From assembly GCF_946190275.1 (NCBI RefSeq), contig NZ_CAMHZQ010000004.1:1-64000 (forward strand): DNA of 64,000 nt. The letters run 5' to 3'. This DNA comes from Streptococcus mitis. Its GTDB lineage: Bacteria > Bacillota > Bacilli > Lactobacillales > Streptococcaceae. The position numbers were made by a program, and so were the translations under genes. The notes below the pieces were generated by a model. That model had not been told where the DNA came from and searched no databases. It worked only from the letters and a program-made list of their open reading frames with translations. Numbering within the stretch: position 1 is the first letter of the stretch; each line of letters starts with the position of its first letter. Positions 55,941 through 64,000 of this stretch are shown here, piece by piece.

Positions 55941-56288
55941 ATGAATCCATTAATCCAAAGCTTGACTGAAGGTCAACTTCGTACAGATATCCCATCATTC
56001 CGTCCTGGTGACACTGTTCGTGTACACGCGAAAGTTGTCGAAGGTAACCGTGAACGTATCCAGATTTTTGAAGGTGTTGTTATTGCACGTAAAGGTGCTG
56101 GTATCTCAGAAAACTACACAGTTCGTAAAATCTCTAACGGTGTAGGTGTTGAGCGTATCTTCCCAATCCACACTCCACGTGTTGAAAAAATCGAAGTTGT
56201 TCGTTACGGTAAAGTACGTCGTGCGAAATTGTACTACTTGCGTGCTCTTCAAGGTAAAGCAGCTCGTATCAAAGAAATCCGTCGTTAA
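55941..56288 (+). CDS. rplS: Ribosomal protein L19
   Basis: A 115-residue protein of the large subunit near the 30S interface. [42 protein letters not shown] core and the C-terminal [21 protein letters not shown] are family marks. AGATAGGAG precedes the ATG, and a terminator follows within eight bases. Confidence 0.97.
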
Positions 56289-56295
56289 TTCGACT

Positions 56296-56325
56296 AAAAA
56301 CTCTGCTTCTTCAGCAGAGTTTTTA
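56296..56325 (+). terminator. Terminator of rplS
   Basis: AAACTCTGC pairs with GCAGAGTTT around TTCTTCA, then T residues; it ends five bases before tRNA-Arg. Confidence 0.92.
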
Positions 56326-56329
56326 TCTA

Positions 56330-56401
56330 GCTCCCTTAGTTCAATGGATATAACAACTCCCTCCTAAGGAGTAGTTGCTGGTTCGATTCCGGCAGGGGGC
56401 A
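56330..56401 (+). tRNA. tRNA-Arg (anticodon CCU)
   Basis: A class I tRNA of 72 bases. Acceptor GCTCCCT pairs with AGGGGGC (one G-U), discriminator A, anticodon stem ACTCC/GGAGT around loop CTCCTAA giving CCU, and T-arm with GGTTCGATTCC. It reads the rare AGG codon. CCA is not encoded. It lies between the rplS terminator and another hairpin. Confidence 0.95.
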
Positions 56402-56415
56402 GTAATTAGATATTC

Positions 56416-56441
56416 AAAAACCGCTCAGCTGAGCGGTTTTC
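56416..56441. terminator. Bidirectional terminator between tRNA-Arg and the HAD gene
   Basis: AAAACCGCT pairs with AGCGGTTTT around CAGCTG. A and T tracts on both sides serve both convergent genes. Confidence 0.9.
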
Positions 56442-56456
56442 GTCTATTCTTTCCTT

Positions 56457-57263
56457 TTACAGTACCCATGTACGGATGGCATGGGCAACGCCAGATTCAT
56501 CATTAGATTTAGTGATGTATTTGGCGATTTTTTTGATTTCTGGATTTCCATTTTCCATGACAACGGGGTTTCCAACGACTTCCAGCATGGCGCGGTCATT
56601 TTCTTCGTCACCGATAGCCATGGTTTCATCTTTAGTCAATCCGAGTTTTTCAGCTAAGTGAGTAATGGCTGAACCCTTGTCAACATTCTTTTTAAGGAGT
56701 TCGAGGTAGAAAGGAGCAGATTTGTTGATGGAGTAACGTTCGTAAAATTCCGCTGGTATCTTTTCAATCGCAGCATCGAGAATCTCAGGCTCATCGATGA
56801 ACATACACTTGACGATTTCCTTGTCAGCCATTTCTTCAGGTGTACGGTAGAAGATAGGCATGCTGACGAGGGTTGATTCGTGCACAGTGTATTTTCCGAT
56901 ATTGCGATTGGCAGTGTAGATTCCATCCTTGGTAATGGCATGCATGTGGACACCGAGCTTGCGACTGAGGAATTCCATATCCAGATAATCCTCATAAGTC
57001 AAGGATTCGCTGATAATCTCATGTCCTGTAGCAGTTTCTTGGACAAGGGCACCATTGAAGGTCACAACATAGTCACCCTCGTCTCTCAGCTGCAAGTCGT
57101 CCAGAAGTTTGGCAACACCTGCGATGGGGCGGCCAGTTGCAATGACGACTTTGACACCAGCTTCTTTGGCATCTTGGATGGCAGAAAAGACCTCAGGAGT
57201 GATTTCCTTTTGGCTGTTGACTAGAGTTCCGTCAATATCGACGGCGATTAGTTTAATACTCAT
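56457..57263 (-). CDS. Cof-type HAD phosphatase (YidA-like)
   Basis: A 268-residue phosphatase with HAD motif I AVDIDGTLVNS (Asp nucleophile), motif II in VVIATGRP, Lys in motif III and GDEENDRAMLEVVG as motif IV. Members dephosphorylate sugar phosphates, FMN or similar; the substrate is not defined. It lies 12 bases downstream of the HD gene, in the same direction, and is probably co-transcribed. Confidence 0.9.
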   Translation of the reverse strand: MSIKLIAVDIDGTLVNSQKEITPEVFSAIQDAKEAGVKVVIATGRPIAGVAKLLDDLQLRDEGDYVVTFNGALVQETATGHEIISESLTYEDYLDMEFLSRKLGVHMHAITKDGIYTANRNIGKYTVHESTLVSMPIFYRTPEEMADKEIVKCMFIDEPEILDAAIEKIPAEFYERYSINKSAPFYLELLKKNVDKGSAITHLAEKLGLTKDETMAIGDEENDRAMLEVVGNPVVMENGNPEIKKIAKYITKSNDESGVAHAIRTWVL

Positions 57264-57275
57264 AAATTTCCTCTT

Positions 57276-58580
57276 CTAGTTTTTATTTGGGGTAAAATGG
57301 TCGTTCTCAATCAAGTGTAAAAATTGCTGGGTGATACTTGCGAAGATGCTGTTTTGGTCCAACATTTCTTTTGGAAAATAGAAACGATTATCTCCGTGGC
57401 GACTGCCAGCAAGGGATTGGACGATAGGAGAAAGGCTAGAGAGTTCCGCCAGTTGACCATTTTTTTGTAGAATCTCAATCTGTGTTCGTGGATTCTCAGA
57501 TTCGGGACGATAGATATCATAAGGGAGGTCAAAATTCTTATGAATGGCAGTGTAGTAGTCGGGATCAAAGCCGATATCCTCAACCAATTTTCTCATGCTA
57601 GCGAGTTGGTCTTGGTCTTCTTGTGAAAAGGTAATGGATTTAAAGACCTTGCGGTTGACAAAGCGTTGCGATAAGTCAGCAAGAATCTTGTCAGGACTGG
57701 TCATCCATAGCTGGAAATAGGTGTTCATAACCCCATCATCCAGAGCCAGATAGTCAGACAAGGTCACATTTTTTTCAAAGAAAGGCAGGAGATGTGGAGA
57801 TGTTCGTGCAAAGAAATCTTTGTCTTTAGGATAGAGTTCCTTGGCGCGTTTGAGGAGATTCTGTAGGAGAACTTCCATGGCGCGTGTTGCGGGGTGGAAA
57901 TAAACCTGCATGTACATCTGGTAGCGACTGAGGACGTAGTCTTCGATGGCGTGCATGCCATTGCGCTGAAAGGCGATACCATTTTCAACAGGACGAATGA
58001 CTCGGAGGATGCGAGTCAGGTCAAATTCTCCATAGGATGCTCCTGTAAAATAGGAGTCGCGCAAGAGATAGTCCATGCGGTCCGCATCAATCTGACTAGA
58101 AATGAGTTGCACGACCTGCTTGTTAGGATAGGTATGGTCGATGACACTGGCTACCTTTTTTGGAAAGTCTGGCGCTACTTGTAGCAGGACTTGGTGAATC
58201 TCCGTTTCAGGACTTTGGATAATTTCCTGAGTAATGGCTTCATGGTCTGTATCAAAGAGATGTTCAAAAGTATGGGAGTAGGCACCATGACCAAGGTCAT
58301 GTAGGAGAGCAGCGGTCATGGTCAAGAGAGACTCGGCAGGATCCCATTCGTCTGGATATTTTTCTTTAAAAATCTCTGTGATGCGTCGTGCAATTTCATA
58401 GACTCCTAGACAGTGAGAGAAGCGACTATGTTCTCCACCGTGGAAGGTGTAACTGGAAGTTCCCAGTTGTTTGATACGACGCAAACGCTGAAATTCTTTT
58501 GTATTAATCAAGTCATAGATTATTTGATTATTGACATGGATGTAGTTGTGAACTGGGTCACGGAATACTTTTTCGTTCAT
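57276..58580 (-). CDS. HD-domain phosphohydrolase (YwfO/dGTPase-like)
   Basis: A 434-residue protein with the metal-binding HD motif: His in EHSRFSHCLGVYEIARR, HD in ALLHDLGHGAYSHTFEH and a later Asp in SSQIDADRMDYLLRDSYFTG. Relatives hydrolyse dGTP or act on ppGpp-like nucleotides; which applies is not clear. The start at ATG 58580 gives the family N-terminus NEKVFRDPVHNYIHV. The frame runs 78 codons further upstream, through the promoter and into the next gene. Here the -10 TATAAT lies only six bases before the ATG. Confidence 0.9.
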   Translation of the reverse strand: MNEKVFRDPVHNYIHVNNQIIYDLINTKEFQRLRRIKQLGTSSYTFHGGEHSRFSHCLGVYEIARRITEIFKEKYPDEWDPAESLLTMTAALLHDLGHGAYSHTFEHLFDTDHEAITQEIIQSPETEIHQVLLQVAPDFPKKVASVIDHTYPNKQVVQLISSQIDADRMDYLLRDSYFTGASYGEFDLTRILRVIRPVENGIAFQRNGMHAIEDYVLSRYQMYMQVYFHPATRAMEVLLQNLLKRAKELYPKDKDFFARTSPHLLPFFEKNVTLSDYLALDDGVMNTYFQLWMTSPDKILADLSQRFVNRKVFKSITFSQEDQDQLASMRKLVEDIGFDPDYYTAIHKNFDLPYDIYRPESENPRTQIEILQKNGQLAELSSLSPIVQSLAGSRHGDNRFYFPKEMLDQNSIFASITQQFLHLIENDHFTPNKN

Positions 58581-58586
58581 ATGACC

Positions 58587-58595
58587 ATTATAGCA
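58587..58595 (-). promoter_or_regulatory. Extended -10 promoter of the HD gene
   Basis: On the minus strand TGCTATAAT (TATAAT at 58592-58587) ends six bases before the ATG. The predicted transcript begins at or next to the start codon. Confidence 0.62.
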
Positions 58596-58658
58596 AAAAG
58601 CTAGAGTTTTTGGTAAAATAGTAGGACAAGAGACAAGAGACAAGAAAGAGGACCTGAT

Positions 58659-59036
58659 GTGAAGATTCGGATGCGAAATACGATTCAGTTTGATGAGCAG
58701 TTGGAAGTGATTGACCAACTCTATGATGTAGAAGTGCATGAAAAGGGAGATTATAGCTACCTGCTTTTCTATAATGAGGAAAAGGAAAAAGTGGTTATTA
58801 AATTTCATGGTCAAGAACTTGTGATGAGCCGATTTTCCAATCCCAAGACCATTATGCGCTTTCTAAAGGATAGCGATAGTTTAGCCTATATTCCCACACC
58901 TATGGGCATGCAGGAGTTTATCATCCAAACGAGCCGTTATGAAGTTGATGGGCAAAAGATTCATTTAGATTATCAACTACAAAATCAAGAGGGACAACCC
59001 TTTGCCAGCTATCAATTGGAAATTACTTGGGGCTAG
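58659..59036 (+). CDS. DUF1934 family beta-barrel protein (YwiB-like)
   Basis: A 125-residue protein with alternating strands (IRMRNTIQFDEQLEVIDQLY, GDYSYLLFYNEEKEKVVIKF, MSRFSNPKTIMRFLKDS) typical of the calycin-like DUF1934 family. Function unknown. The start codon is GTG 58659; an ATG two bases earlier is out of frame and stops at once. AGAGGACC lies before it. Confidence 0.85.
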   Translation: MKIRMRNTIQFDEQLEVIDQLYDVEVHEKGDYSYLLFYNEEKEKVVIKFHGQELVMSRFSNPKTIMRFLKDSDSLAYIPTPMGMQEFIIQTSRYEVDGQKIHLDYQLQNQEGQPFASYQLEITWG

Positions 59037-59074
59037 GATCTCGTCTTTTTCAAATTTACCTAGCTATCTTCTCG

Positions 59075-59111
59075 AATTAGCCTACTAATGTGGTAGATTA
59101 GGCTAATTTTT
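59075..59111 (+). terminator. Terminator of the DUF1934 gene
   Basis: AATTAGCCTA pairs with TAGGCTAATT, with an inner CTAC/GTAG stem, followed by TTTTT. It ends at the ylxM -10 region. Confidence 0.88.
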
Positions 59112-59119
59112 GGTATAAT
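59111..59119 (+). promoter_or_regulatory. Extended -10 promoter of ylxM-ffh
   Basis: TGGTATAAT with TATAAT at 59114-59119, seven bases before the ylxM ATG. Confidence 0.62.
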
Positions 59120-59126
59120 AAAAGTT

Positions 59127-59459
59127 ATGGAAATCGAAAAAACCAATCGTATGAATGCGCTCTTTGAATTTTATGCGGCGCTTTTGACAGATAAGCAAAT
59201 GAATTATATCGAGCTCTACTACGCTGATGATTATAGTCTTGCTGAGATTGCCGAGGAATTTGGTGTCAGTCGTCAGGCTGTCTATGACAATATCAAGCGG
59301 ACAGAAAAGATTCTGGAAGATTATGAGATGAAATTGCACATGTACTCGGACTACATTGTCCGCAGTCAGATTTTTGACCAGATTTTGGAGCGCTATCCCA
59401 AGGATGACTTTCTGCAAGAGCAGATAGAAATTTTAACAAGCATTGATAATAGAGAATAA
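59127..59459 (+). CDS. ylxM: YlxM, SRP-associated helix-turn-helix protein
   Basis: A 110-residue protein with a sigma-70 region 4-like helix-turn-helix ([20 protein letters not shown]) after [20 protein letters not shown]. In streptococci it assists the signal recognition particle, stimulating Ffh-FtsY. It lies 11 bases before ffh in one operon. The N-terminus agrees with known homologues, so ATG 59127 is right even though it has no Shine-Dalgarno and almost no leader. Confidence 0.93.
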
Positions 59460-59470
59460 GAGGAAGAAAC

Positions 59471-61042
59471 ATGGCATTTGAAAGTTTAACAGAACGTTTG
59501 CAAAACGTCTTTAAAAATCTACGTAAAAAAGGAAAAATCTCTGAATCTGATGTCCAAGAGGCAACCAAAGAAATTCGCTTGGCCTTGCTTGAGGCCGACG
59601 TTGCCTTGCCTGTTGTAAAGGACTTTATCAAGAAAGTTCGTGAGCGTGCAGTCGGGCATGAGGTCATTGATACCCTTAATCCTGCGCAACAAATTATTAA
59701 AATCGTTGATGAGGAATTGACAGCTGTTTTAGGTTCTGATACGGCTGAGATTATCAAGTCTCCTAAGATTCCAACCATCATCATGATGGTCGGTTTGCAG
59801 GGGGCTGGTAAAACAACCTTTGCTGGTAAATTGGCCAACAAACTCAAGAAGGAAGAAAATGCCCGTCCTTTGATGATTGCGGCGGATATTTATCGTCCTG
59901 CTGCTATTGATCAGCTTAAGACCTTGGGACAACAGATTGATGTGCCTGTCTTCGCTCTTGGGACAGAGGTTCCAGCTGTGGAGATTGTTCGTCAAGGTTT
60001 GGAACAAGCCCAAGCTAATCATAATGACTATGTCTTGATTGATACGGCAGGTCGTTTGCAGATTGATGAACTTTTGATGAATGAGCTTCGTGACGTGAAA
60101 GCACTAGCTCAACCAAATGAAATTCTGCTCGTCGTTGATGCCATGATTGGTCAAGAAGCGGCCAATGTTGCGCGTGAGTTTAATGCTCAGTTAGAAGTCA
60201 CTGGGGTTATCCTGACTAAGATTGATGGCGACACTCGTGGTGGTGCGGCTCTATCGGTTCGTCACATCACTGGAAAACCAATCAAGTTCACTGGTACGGG
60301 TGAAAAGATTACGGACATTGAAACCTTCCACCCAGACCGTATGTCTAGCCGTATCCTTGGCATGGGGGATATGCTCACTTTGATTGAGAAAGCTTCTCAA
60401 GAATACGATGAGCAAAAAGCCCTTGAAATGGCTGAGAAGATGCGCGAAAATACCTTTGATTTCAATGATTTCATCGATCAATTGGATCAGGTGCAAAACA
60501 TGGGGCCAATGGAAGACTTACTCAAGATGATTCCAGGTATGGCTAACAATCCAGCCCTTCAAAACATGAAGGTGGATGAGCGTCAGATTGCGCGCAAACG
60601 TGCTATTGTGTCTTCAATGACACCTGAAGAACGTGAAAATCCAGATTTGTTAAATCCAAGCCGTCGCCGTCGTATCGCTGCGGGTTCTGGAAATACATTT
60701 GTCGAAGTCAATAAATTCATCAAAGACTTTAACCAAGCTAAACAGCTCATGCAGGGTGTTATGTCTGGTGATATGAACAAGATGATGAAGCAGATGGGAA
60801 TCAATCCAAACAACTTTCCTAAAAATATGCCAAATATGGGAGGGATGGATATGTCTGCCCTTGAAGGAATGATGGGACAAGGTGGTATGCCTGACTTGTC
60901 AGCTCTCGGAGGAGCAGGAATGCCAGATATGAGCCAGATGTTTGGTGGCGGTCTAAAAGGTAAAATCGGTGAATTTGCCATGAAACAATCCATGAAACGC
61001 ATGGCGAATAAAATGAAGAAAGCGAAGAAGAAACGTAAGTAA
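59471..61042 (+). CDS. ffh: Signal recognition particle protein Ffh (SRP54)
   Basis: A 523-residue GTPase that targets membrane proteins. N domain (about 1-85), G domain with GLQGAGKTTFAGKLA (about 106-120), DTAGRLQID, TKIDGDTRGG; C-terminal M domain is methionine-rich (MQGVMSGDMNKMMKQMGINP) for 4.5S RNA and signal-sequence binding, ending in a Lys tail. AGAGGAAGAAAC precedes the ATG. Confidence 0.97.
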   Translation: MAFESLTERLQNVFKNLRKKGKISESDVQEATKEIRLALLEADVALPVVKDFIKKVRERAVGHEVIDTLNPAQQIIKIVDEELTAVLGSDTAEIIKSPKIPTIIMMVGLQGAGKTTFAGKLANKLKKEENARPLMIAADIYRPAAIDQLKTLGQQIDVPVFALGTEVPAVEIVRQGLEQAQANHNDYVLIDTAGRLQIDELLMNELRDVKALAQPNEILLVVDAMIGQEAANVAREFNAQLEVTGVILTKIDGDTRGGAALSVRHITGKPIKFTGTGEKITDIETFHPDRMSSRILGMGDMLTLIEKASQEYDEQKALEMAEKMRENTFDFNDFIDQLDQVQNMGPMEDLLKMIPGMANNPALQNMKVDERQIARKRAIVSSMTPEERENPDLLNPSRRRRIAAGSGNTFVEVNKFIKDFNQAKQLMQGVMSGDMNKMMKQMGINPNNFPKNMPNMGGMDMSALEGMMGQGGMPDLSALGGAGMPDMSQMFGGGLKGKIGEFAMKQSMKRMANKMKKAKKKRK

Positions 61043-61044
61043 GA

Positions 61045-61074
61045 CAAAGGAAGGCTGCAGAGCTTTCCTTTTTT
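61045..61074 (+). terminator. Terminator of ylxM-ffh
   Basis: AAAGGAAGGCT pairs with AGCTTTCCTTT around GCAG, with T residues. Confidence 0.88.
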
Positions 61075-61099
61075 AGAAAGAATTTTTTATTTTAACATT

Positions 61100-61130
61100 A
61101 AAAAAATCCACTCAGTCGTCTGAGTGGATT
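61100..61130 (-). terminator. Terminator of the uracil permease gene
   Basis: On the minus strand ATCCACTCA pairs with TGAGTGGAT around GACGAC, followed by a run of T. Confidence 0.9.
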
Positions 61131-61146
61131 AGGTGTGTTTAGACTC

Positions 61147-62430
61147 TTAATCTTTATTTTCGTATGGCAAGATTAAGTTCAAGATGATTCCTGTCATGGC
61201 TGATAGGGCAGTTCCTGAAAGGGTAACTGGACCAAGTTTAAGGATAGCTCCTCCAAGTCCAAGGACTAACATAGCGCTTGCGATGATGAGGTTACGCATT
61301 TGAGCGAAATCAACACGTTCTTTAATCAAGACTTTCAAACCGTTGCTGGCGATAACTCCATAGAGAAGGATTGACATACCACCAAGAACAGCGTTTGGAA
61401 TAGTTGAAATTAAGGCAGTGAATTTACCAAGGAAGCTAAGTGCAATCGCAATAAAGGCTGCGTTACGGATAACTGAGACAGAAGCGATACGAGTCATACC
61501 GATAACCCCTGTATTTTCTCCGTAAGTTGTATTGGCTGGTCCACCAAGGAAGGCAGAAACAGAAGTTGCGATACCGTCACCAAGAAGAGTACGGTGAAGA
61601 CCTGGTTCTTTCAAGAATTGACGGCCACAGATTTGACCCAAAACAGTATGGTCTCCGATATGTTCAGAAATTGTTACGATAGCGATTGGCAAGATGGCAA
61701 TAGTTTCTGGACCAAAGTAAAGATTGTACTCTTTAAAGGCACCACCTGTGCTAAATGGCAAGTAGAAACCAGGAATTTCGAACCAGTTGGCTTTAAGAAC
61801 TGGTGTAAAGTCAACCAAGCCAAGAGTTAATGCGAAGAGGTAACCACCGATAATGGCAAAGAGGAAAGGAATGATTCGTAGGAAGCCTTTTCCTTTTGTA
61901 TTGATAAAGGCAGCAATCAAGAAAGTAACAACCGCTACAAGAGCATTTTTCCAATTTCCGTCCGCTACAAGACCAGCGTTAGTAACTGCTGAACCTGCAA
62001 GTCCAAGACCGATAACGATGATCATAGGTCCGATAATGATTGGTGGTAAGAGTTTATCAATCCATTTTGTACCTGCGAAACGAACACCGGCAGCAACAAG
62101 GACATAGACCAAACCAGTCAAGATAACCCCTGTTTGGGCAGCAGATACATCCCCACCCATTTCCTTCATAGCCAGTGACATAGCTGTGATAAAGGCGAAT
62201 GATGATCCTAGATAAACTGGAACTCTAAATCCAGTTGAAATCATGTAGATGAGTGTTCCAACACCTGAAGCAAAAAGGGCAACAGATACAGGCATTCCCA
62301 AAATCAAGGGTACCAAGATGGTCGCACCGAACATGGCGAAAACGTGTTGGAAACTAAGGAGAATTCCTTTTCCAGCCGAAGGACGTTGGTCAACGTCTAG
62401 TAACAAATCAACAGTTGATTCTTGTTTCAT
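61147..62430 (-). CDS. uraA: Uracil permease, NCS2 family
   Basis: A 427-residue transporter with about 14 spans. The NCS2 motif region TISEHIGDHTVLGQI carries the uracil-binding Glu and His, and the QH motif is in LSFQHVFAMFGATILVPLI. The ATG at 62430 follows GTGAGG; longer starts would lie within the attenuator. A PyrR-type attenuator upstream indicates control by pyrimidine supply. Also named pyrP. Confidence 0.93.
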   Translation of the reverse strand: MKQESTVDLLLDVDQRPSAGKGILLSFQHVFAMFGATILVPLILGMPVSVALFASGVGTLIYMISTGFRVPVYLGSSFAFITAMSLAMKEMGGDVSAAQTGVILTGLVYVLVAAGVRFAGTKWIDKLLPPIIIGPMIIVIGLGLAGSAVTNAGLVADGNWKNALVAVVTFLIAAFINTKGKGFLRIIPFLFAIIGGYLFALTLGLVDFTPVLKANWFEIPGFYLPFSTGGAFKEYNLYFGPETIAILPIAIVTISEHIGDHTVLGQICGRQFLKEPGLHRTLLGDGIATSVSAFLGGPANTTYGENTGVIGMTRIASVSVIRNAAFIAIALSFLGKFTALISTIPNAVLGGMSILLYGVIASNGLKVLIKERVDFAQMRNLIIASAMLVLGLGGAILKLGPVTLSGTALSAMTGIILNLILPYENKD

Positions 62431-62451
62431 ATAAACCTCACTTTTGGGCAT

Positions 62452-62489
62452 CAAAAAAGAGCCCATTATTTTACAGCAATAGGCCCTCA
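62452..62489 (-). terminator. Attenuator terminator of the uracil permease leader
   Basis: On the minus strand AGGGCCTATT pairs (with G-U pairs) with AATGGGCTCT around GCTGTAAAAT, followed by TTTTTTG, 21 bases before the start codon. It is the OFF structure of the pyr attenuator. Confidence 0.8.
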
Positions 62490-62546
62490 GAGTAAGACTT
62501 CTCTAAAATCTAGACTTTAAAGAGTTTCAAATATTTCTGCGTCTTC

Positions 62547-62564
62547 GTCACCTCACGGGATGAC
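62547..62564 (-). promoter_or_regulatory. PyrR-binding RNA motif
   Basis: On the minus strand GTCATCCCGTGAGGTGAC matches the PyrR binding-loop consensus ARUCCNGNGAGGYU flanked by the pairing GTCA/TGAC. With UMP or UTP bound, PyrR holds this anti-antiterminator and lets the downstream terminator form. Confidence 0.88.
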
Positions 62565-62603
62565 ATTAAAAACCTTTGCTTAGGATAGTATAGCAGAAAA
62601 AAA

Positions 62604-62721
62604 TGATTTTGTAAATCATTTTTTCCCGAGCCTAGAAATAAAAAAGCGAGGTTGATTTTGTAAATCATTTTTTCCCGAGCCTAGAAATAAAAAAGCGAGG
62701 TTGATTTTGTAAATCATTTTT
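62604..62721. repeat. 49-bp tandem repeat, 2.4 copies
   Basis: Units start at 62604 and 62653 and appear identical over 49 bases; a third, 20-base partial copy starts at 62702. Each unit opens with the inverted repeat TGATTT-TGT-AAATCA and contains CCCGAGCC and GCGAGG. It lies between rsmG and the uracil permease leader. The right-most hairpins would also act as rsmG terminators, as AAATCATTTTTT gives T runs on the minus strand. Confidence 0.88.
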
Positions 62722-62731
62722 AGTAAAAAAT

Positions 62732-63445
62732 TTAGAGCGGACGTTTGTTGGGCATACCAGCTTTACGTGGATATTTATTTGGTGTTTCCTTTTTCTTTTC
62801 TACCACTGTGATGTAACGCGGATCTCCATTTGGTAGGGCGTAGCTGAGATTGTCTTCTACTTTACTAAAAAGGAGGTTGAGGGCATTCTTAGCTTCTAAT
62901 AACTCCTCAGGCGCATTGCTGGCCTTGAGTGCCAATAGTTTTCCGCCAACTTTAAGGTAGGGAATAGTTAATTCAGATAGGACTTGCATACGGGCAACCG
63001 CACGAGCCGTTACAAAATCATATTGAGCACGGAAGATTTTGTCTTTGGCAAAATCTTCGGCACGTCCATGGTAGAAATGAACATCGTCTAAATCCAGTTC
63101 TTGAGCCAAAAGTTGGAGGAAGTTGATGCGCTTATTGAGTGAATCAATGATGGTCACATCTAACTGAGGATAGAGGATTTTCATTGGTAGACTAGGAAAT
63201 CCTGCCCCAGCACCGATGTCAAGAAGTTTGATAGTTTCATTGGGAATCAAGCCTTGCAGAATGGGTGCAATCGAATCGTAAAAATGTTTGAGATAAACTT
63301 CTTCCTTGTCTGTAATAGCTGTTAGATTAATTTTTTCATTCCACTCGACCAAGAGTTCAAAATAACGATCAAATTGTTTTTTTTGCTGGTCCGAAAGTGG
63401 AAGATTTTGCTCGGCAAGCAGGTTGTAAAATGTTTCTGGTTTCAT
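62732..63445 (-). CDS. rsmG: 16S rRNA (guanine527-N7)-methyltransferase
   Basis: A 237-residue SAM-dependent enzyme (formerly GidB). The SAM motif is [20 protein letters not shown], with [15 protein letters not shown] and [10 protein letters not shown], and the family C-terminus [13 protein letters not shown]. Loss of function gives low-level streptomycin resistance in several bacteria. ATG 63445 follows AAGGAAATAA; eight further codons upstream lack a ribosome site. Confidence 0.95.
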   Translation of the reverse strand: MKPETFYNLLAEQNLPLSDQQKKQFDRYFELLVEWNEKINLTAITDKEEVYLKHFYDSIAPILQGLIPNETIKLLDIGAGAGFPSLPMKILYPQLDVTIIDSLNKRINFLQLLAQELDLDDVHFYHGRAEDFAKDKIFRAQYDFVTARAVARMQVLSELTIPYLKVGGKLLALKASNAPEELLEAKNALNLLFSKVEDNLSYALPNGDPRYITVVEKKKETPNKYPRKAGMPNKRPL

Positions 63446-63538
63446 AGTTATTTCCTTCTTTAGTATCATCTTATTTTACCACAATCATTAAAAATTTGAT
63501 ATACTGGTACTAATCTAAAAGCAGAAAGGACTTATATC

Positions 63539-64000
63539 ATGACTTGGATTATTCTTGGAGTTTTGGCTCTTATTGTTATTTTTGTGATTGTTAGCTATAA
63601 CGGTTTGGTTAAAAATCGTATGCAAACCAAGGAGGCTTGGAGCCAGATTGATGTTCAGTTGAAACGTCGAAATGACCTCTTGCCAAACTTGATTGAAACT
63701 GTAAAAGGTTATGCTAAGTATGAAGGTTCTACCCTTGAAAAGGTGGCAGAACTGCGTAACCAAGTGGCGGCAGCGACTTCACCAGCAGAAGCTATGAAAG
63801 CTAGTGATGCCCTTACTCGTCAGGTTTCAGGTATTTTTGCAGTTGCAGAAAGCTATCCAGATTTGAAAGCCAGTGCCAACTTTGTTAAATTGCAAGAGGA
63901 GTTGACCAATACAGAAAATAAAATTTCTTACTCTCGTCAACTTTACAACAGTGTTGTCAGCAACTACAATGTAAAATTAGAAACTTTCCCAAGCAATATT
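63539..64000 (+). CDS. lemA: LemA family protein (partial, runs off the window)
   Basis: The first 154 residues are visible. One N-terminal membrane span ([18 protein letters not shown]) is followed by the helical LemA domain ([48 protein letters not shown]). In streptococci lemA is usually followed by htpX, so a membrane protease should lie outside the window. GAAAGGA precedes the ATG. Confidence 0.93.
   Translation, partial: MTWIILGVLALIVIFVIVSYNGLVKNRMQTKEAWSQIDVQLKRRNDLLPNLIETVKGYAKYEGSTLEKVAELRNQVAAATSPAEAMKASDALTRQVSGIFAVAESYPDLKASANFVKLQEELTNTENKISYSRQLYNSVVSNYNVKLETFPSNI

Noticed and set aside
58581..58814. A 78-codon upstream extension of the HD protein
   Set aside because: It crosses the promoter and runs antisense into the DUF1934 gene; the family N-terminus begins at 58580.
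59293..59847. A 184-codon open frame on the minus strand
   Set aside because: It is antisense across the end of ylxM and the start of ffh, both firmly identified, and shows no family motif.
62604..62721. Possible CRISPR array
   Set aside because: Repeat units are directly adjacent with no spacers, there are only 2.4 copies, and no cas genes are near.

Overview
The window looks like chromosome from a mitis-group Streptococcus (S. mitis, S. pseudopneumoniae or a close relative of S. pneumoniae). Support: AT-rich sequence with strong AGGAGG ribosome sites, proteins that read almost like pneumococcal ones (FtsK, CppA, MacP, RocS, the AtpE c-subunit), choline-binding proteins, and four BOX-type intergenic repeats. 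The local gene order joins blocks that I remember as separate in reference pneumococci; this is from memory and was not computed.

Left end (1-2.05 kb): the last genes of a prophage, namely the end of a tail protein, a small unknown protein, a holin and a LytA-like amidase with choline-binding repeats. They finish at a 17-base copy of a tmRNA (ssrA) 3' end, read here as the phage-chromosome junction. A tRNA-Ser(GGA) follows. From 2.4 to 8.5 kb lie the fructose operon fruR-fruK-fruA, with FruR-like repeats and a perfect CcpA cre site, and then ftsK.

From 8.5 to 20.6 kb: a membrane-anchored low-complexity protein, cysteine desulfurase plus thiI (tRNA thiolation), an operon of two esterases and an ATP-grasp ligase-like protein, an aquaglyceroporin, cppA with a serine hydrolase and an EamA exporter, and a GntR regulator divergent from guaA. 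From 21 to 29 kb: a U32 tRNA-hydroxylase-like protein and the complete F1Fo ATP synthase operon atpEBFHAGDC, interrupted by a BOX element between atpG and atpD.

From 29 to 41.6 kb: a lactonase, an oligopeptide-binding lipoprotein, an AI-2E family membrane protein, a TPR protein, an amino-acid (probably cystine) ABC transporter, lysS, a DUF368-ybaK-phosphatase operon and a GH25 protein. From 41.7 to 48.2 kb: glmU, a Nudix hydrolase, macP, mtnN and rocS, which link cell-wall precursor supply, PBP2a activation and chromosome segregation; then an exonuclease, a membrane glycerophosphodiesterase and YbaB.

The most accessory-looking region is 48.4-52.9 kb: two divergent choline-binding proteins (CAP domain; Amidase_3), a short M75-like lipoprotein that appears truncated, and a RelB/ParE-type toxin-antitoxin operon flanked by two nearly identical 57-58 bp hairpins. 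The rest is core: rpmE2, pde2, flavodoxin, chorismate mutase, two crcB genes, an L19 leader with rplS, tRNA-Arg(CCU), a HAD phosphatase, an HD phosphohydrolase, ylxM-ffh, a PyrR-attenuated uracil permease, rsmG and the start of lemA. Three genes (ftsK, the HD gene and ylxM) have an extended -10 only 6-7 bases before the start codon, which predicts leaderless mRNAs.
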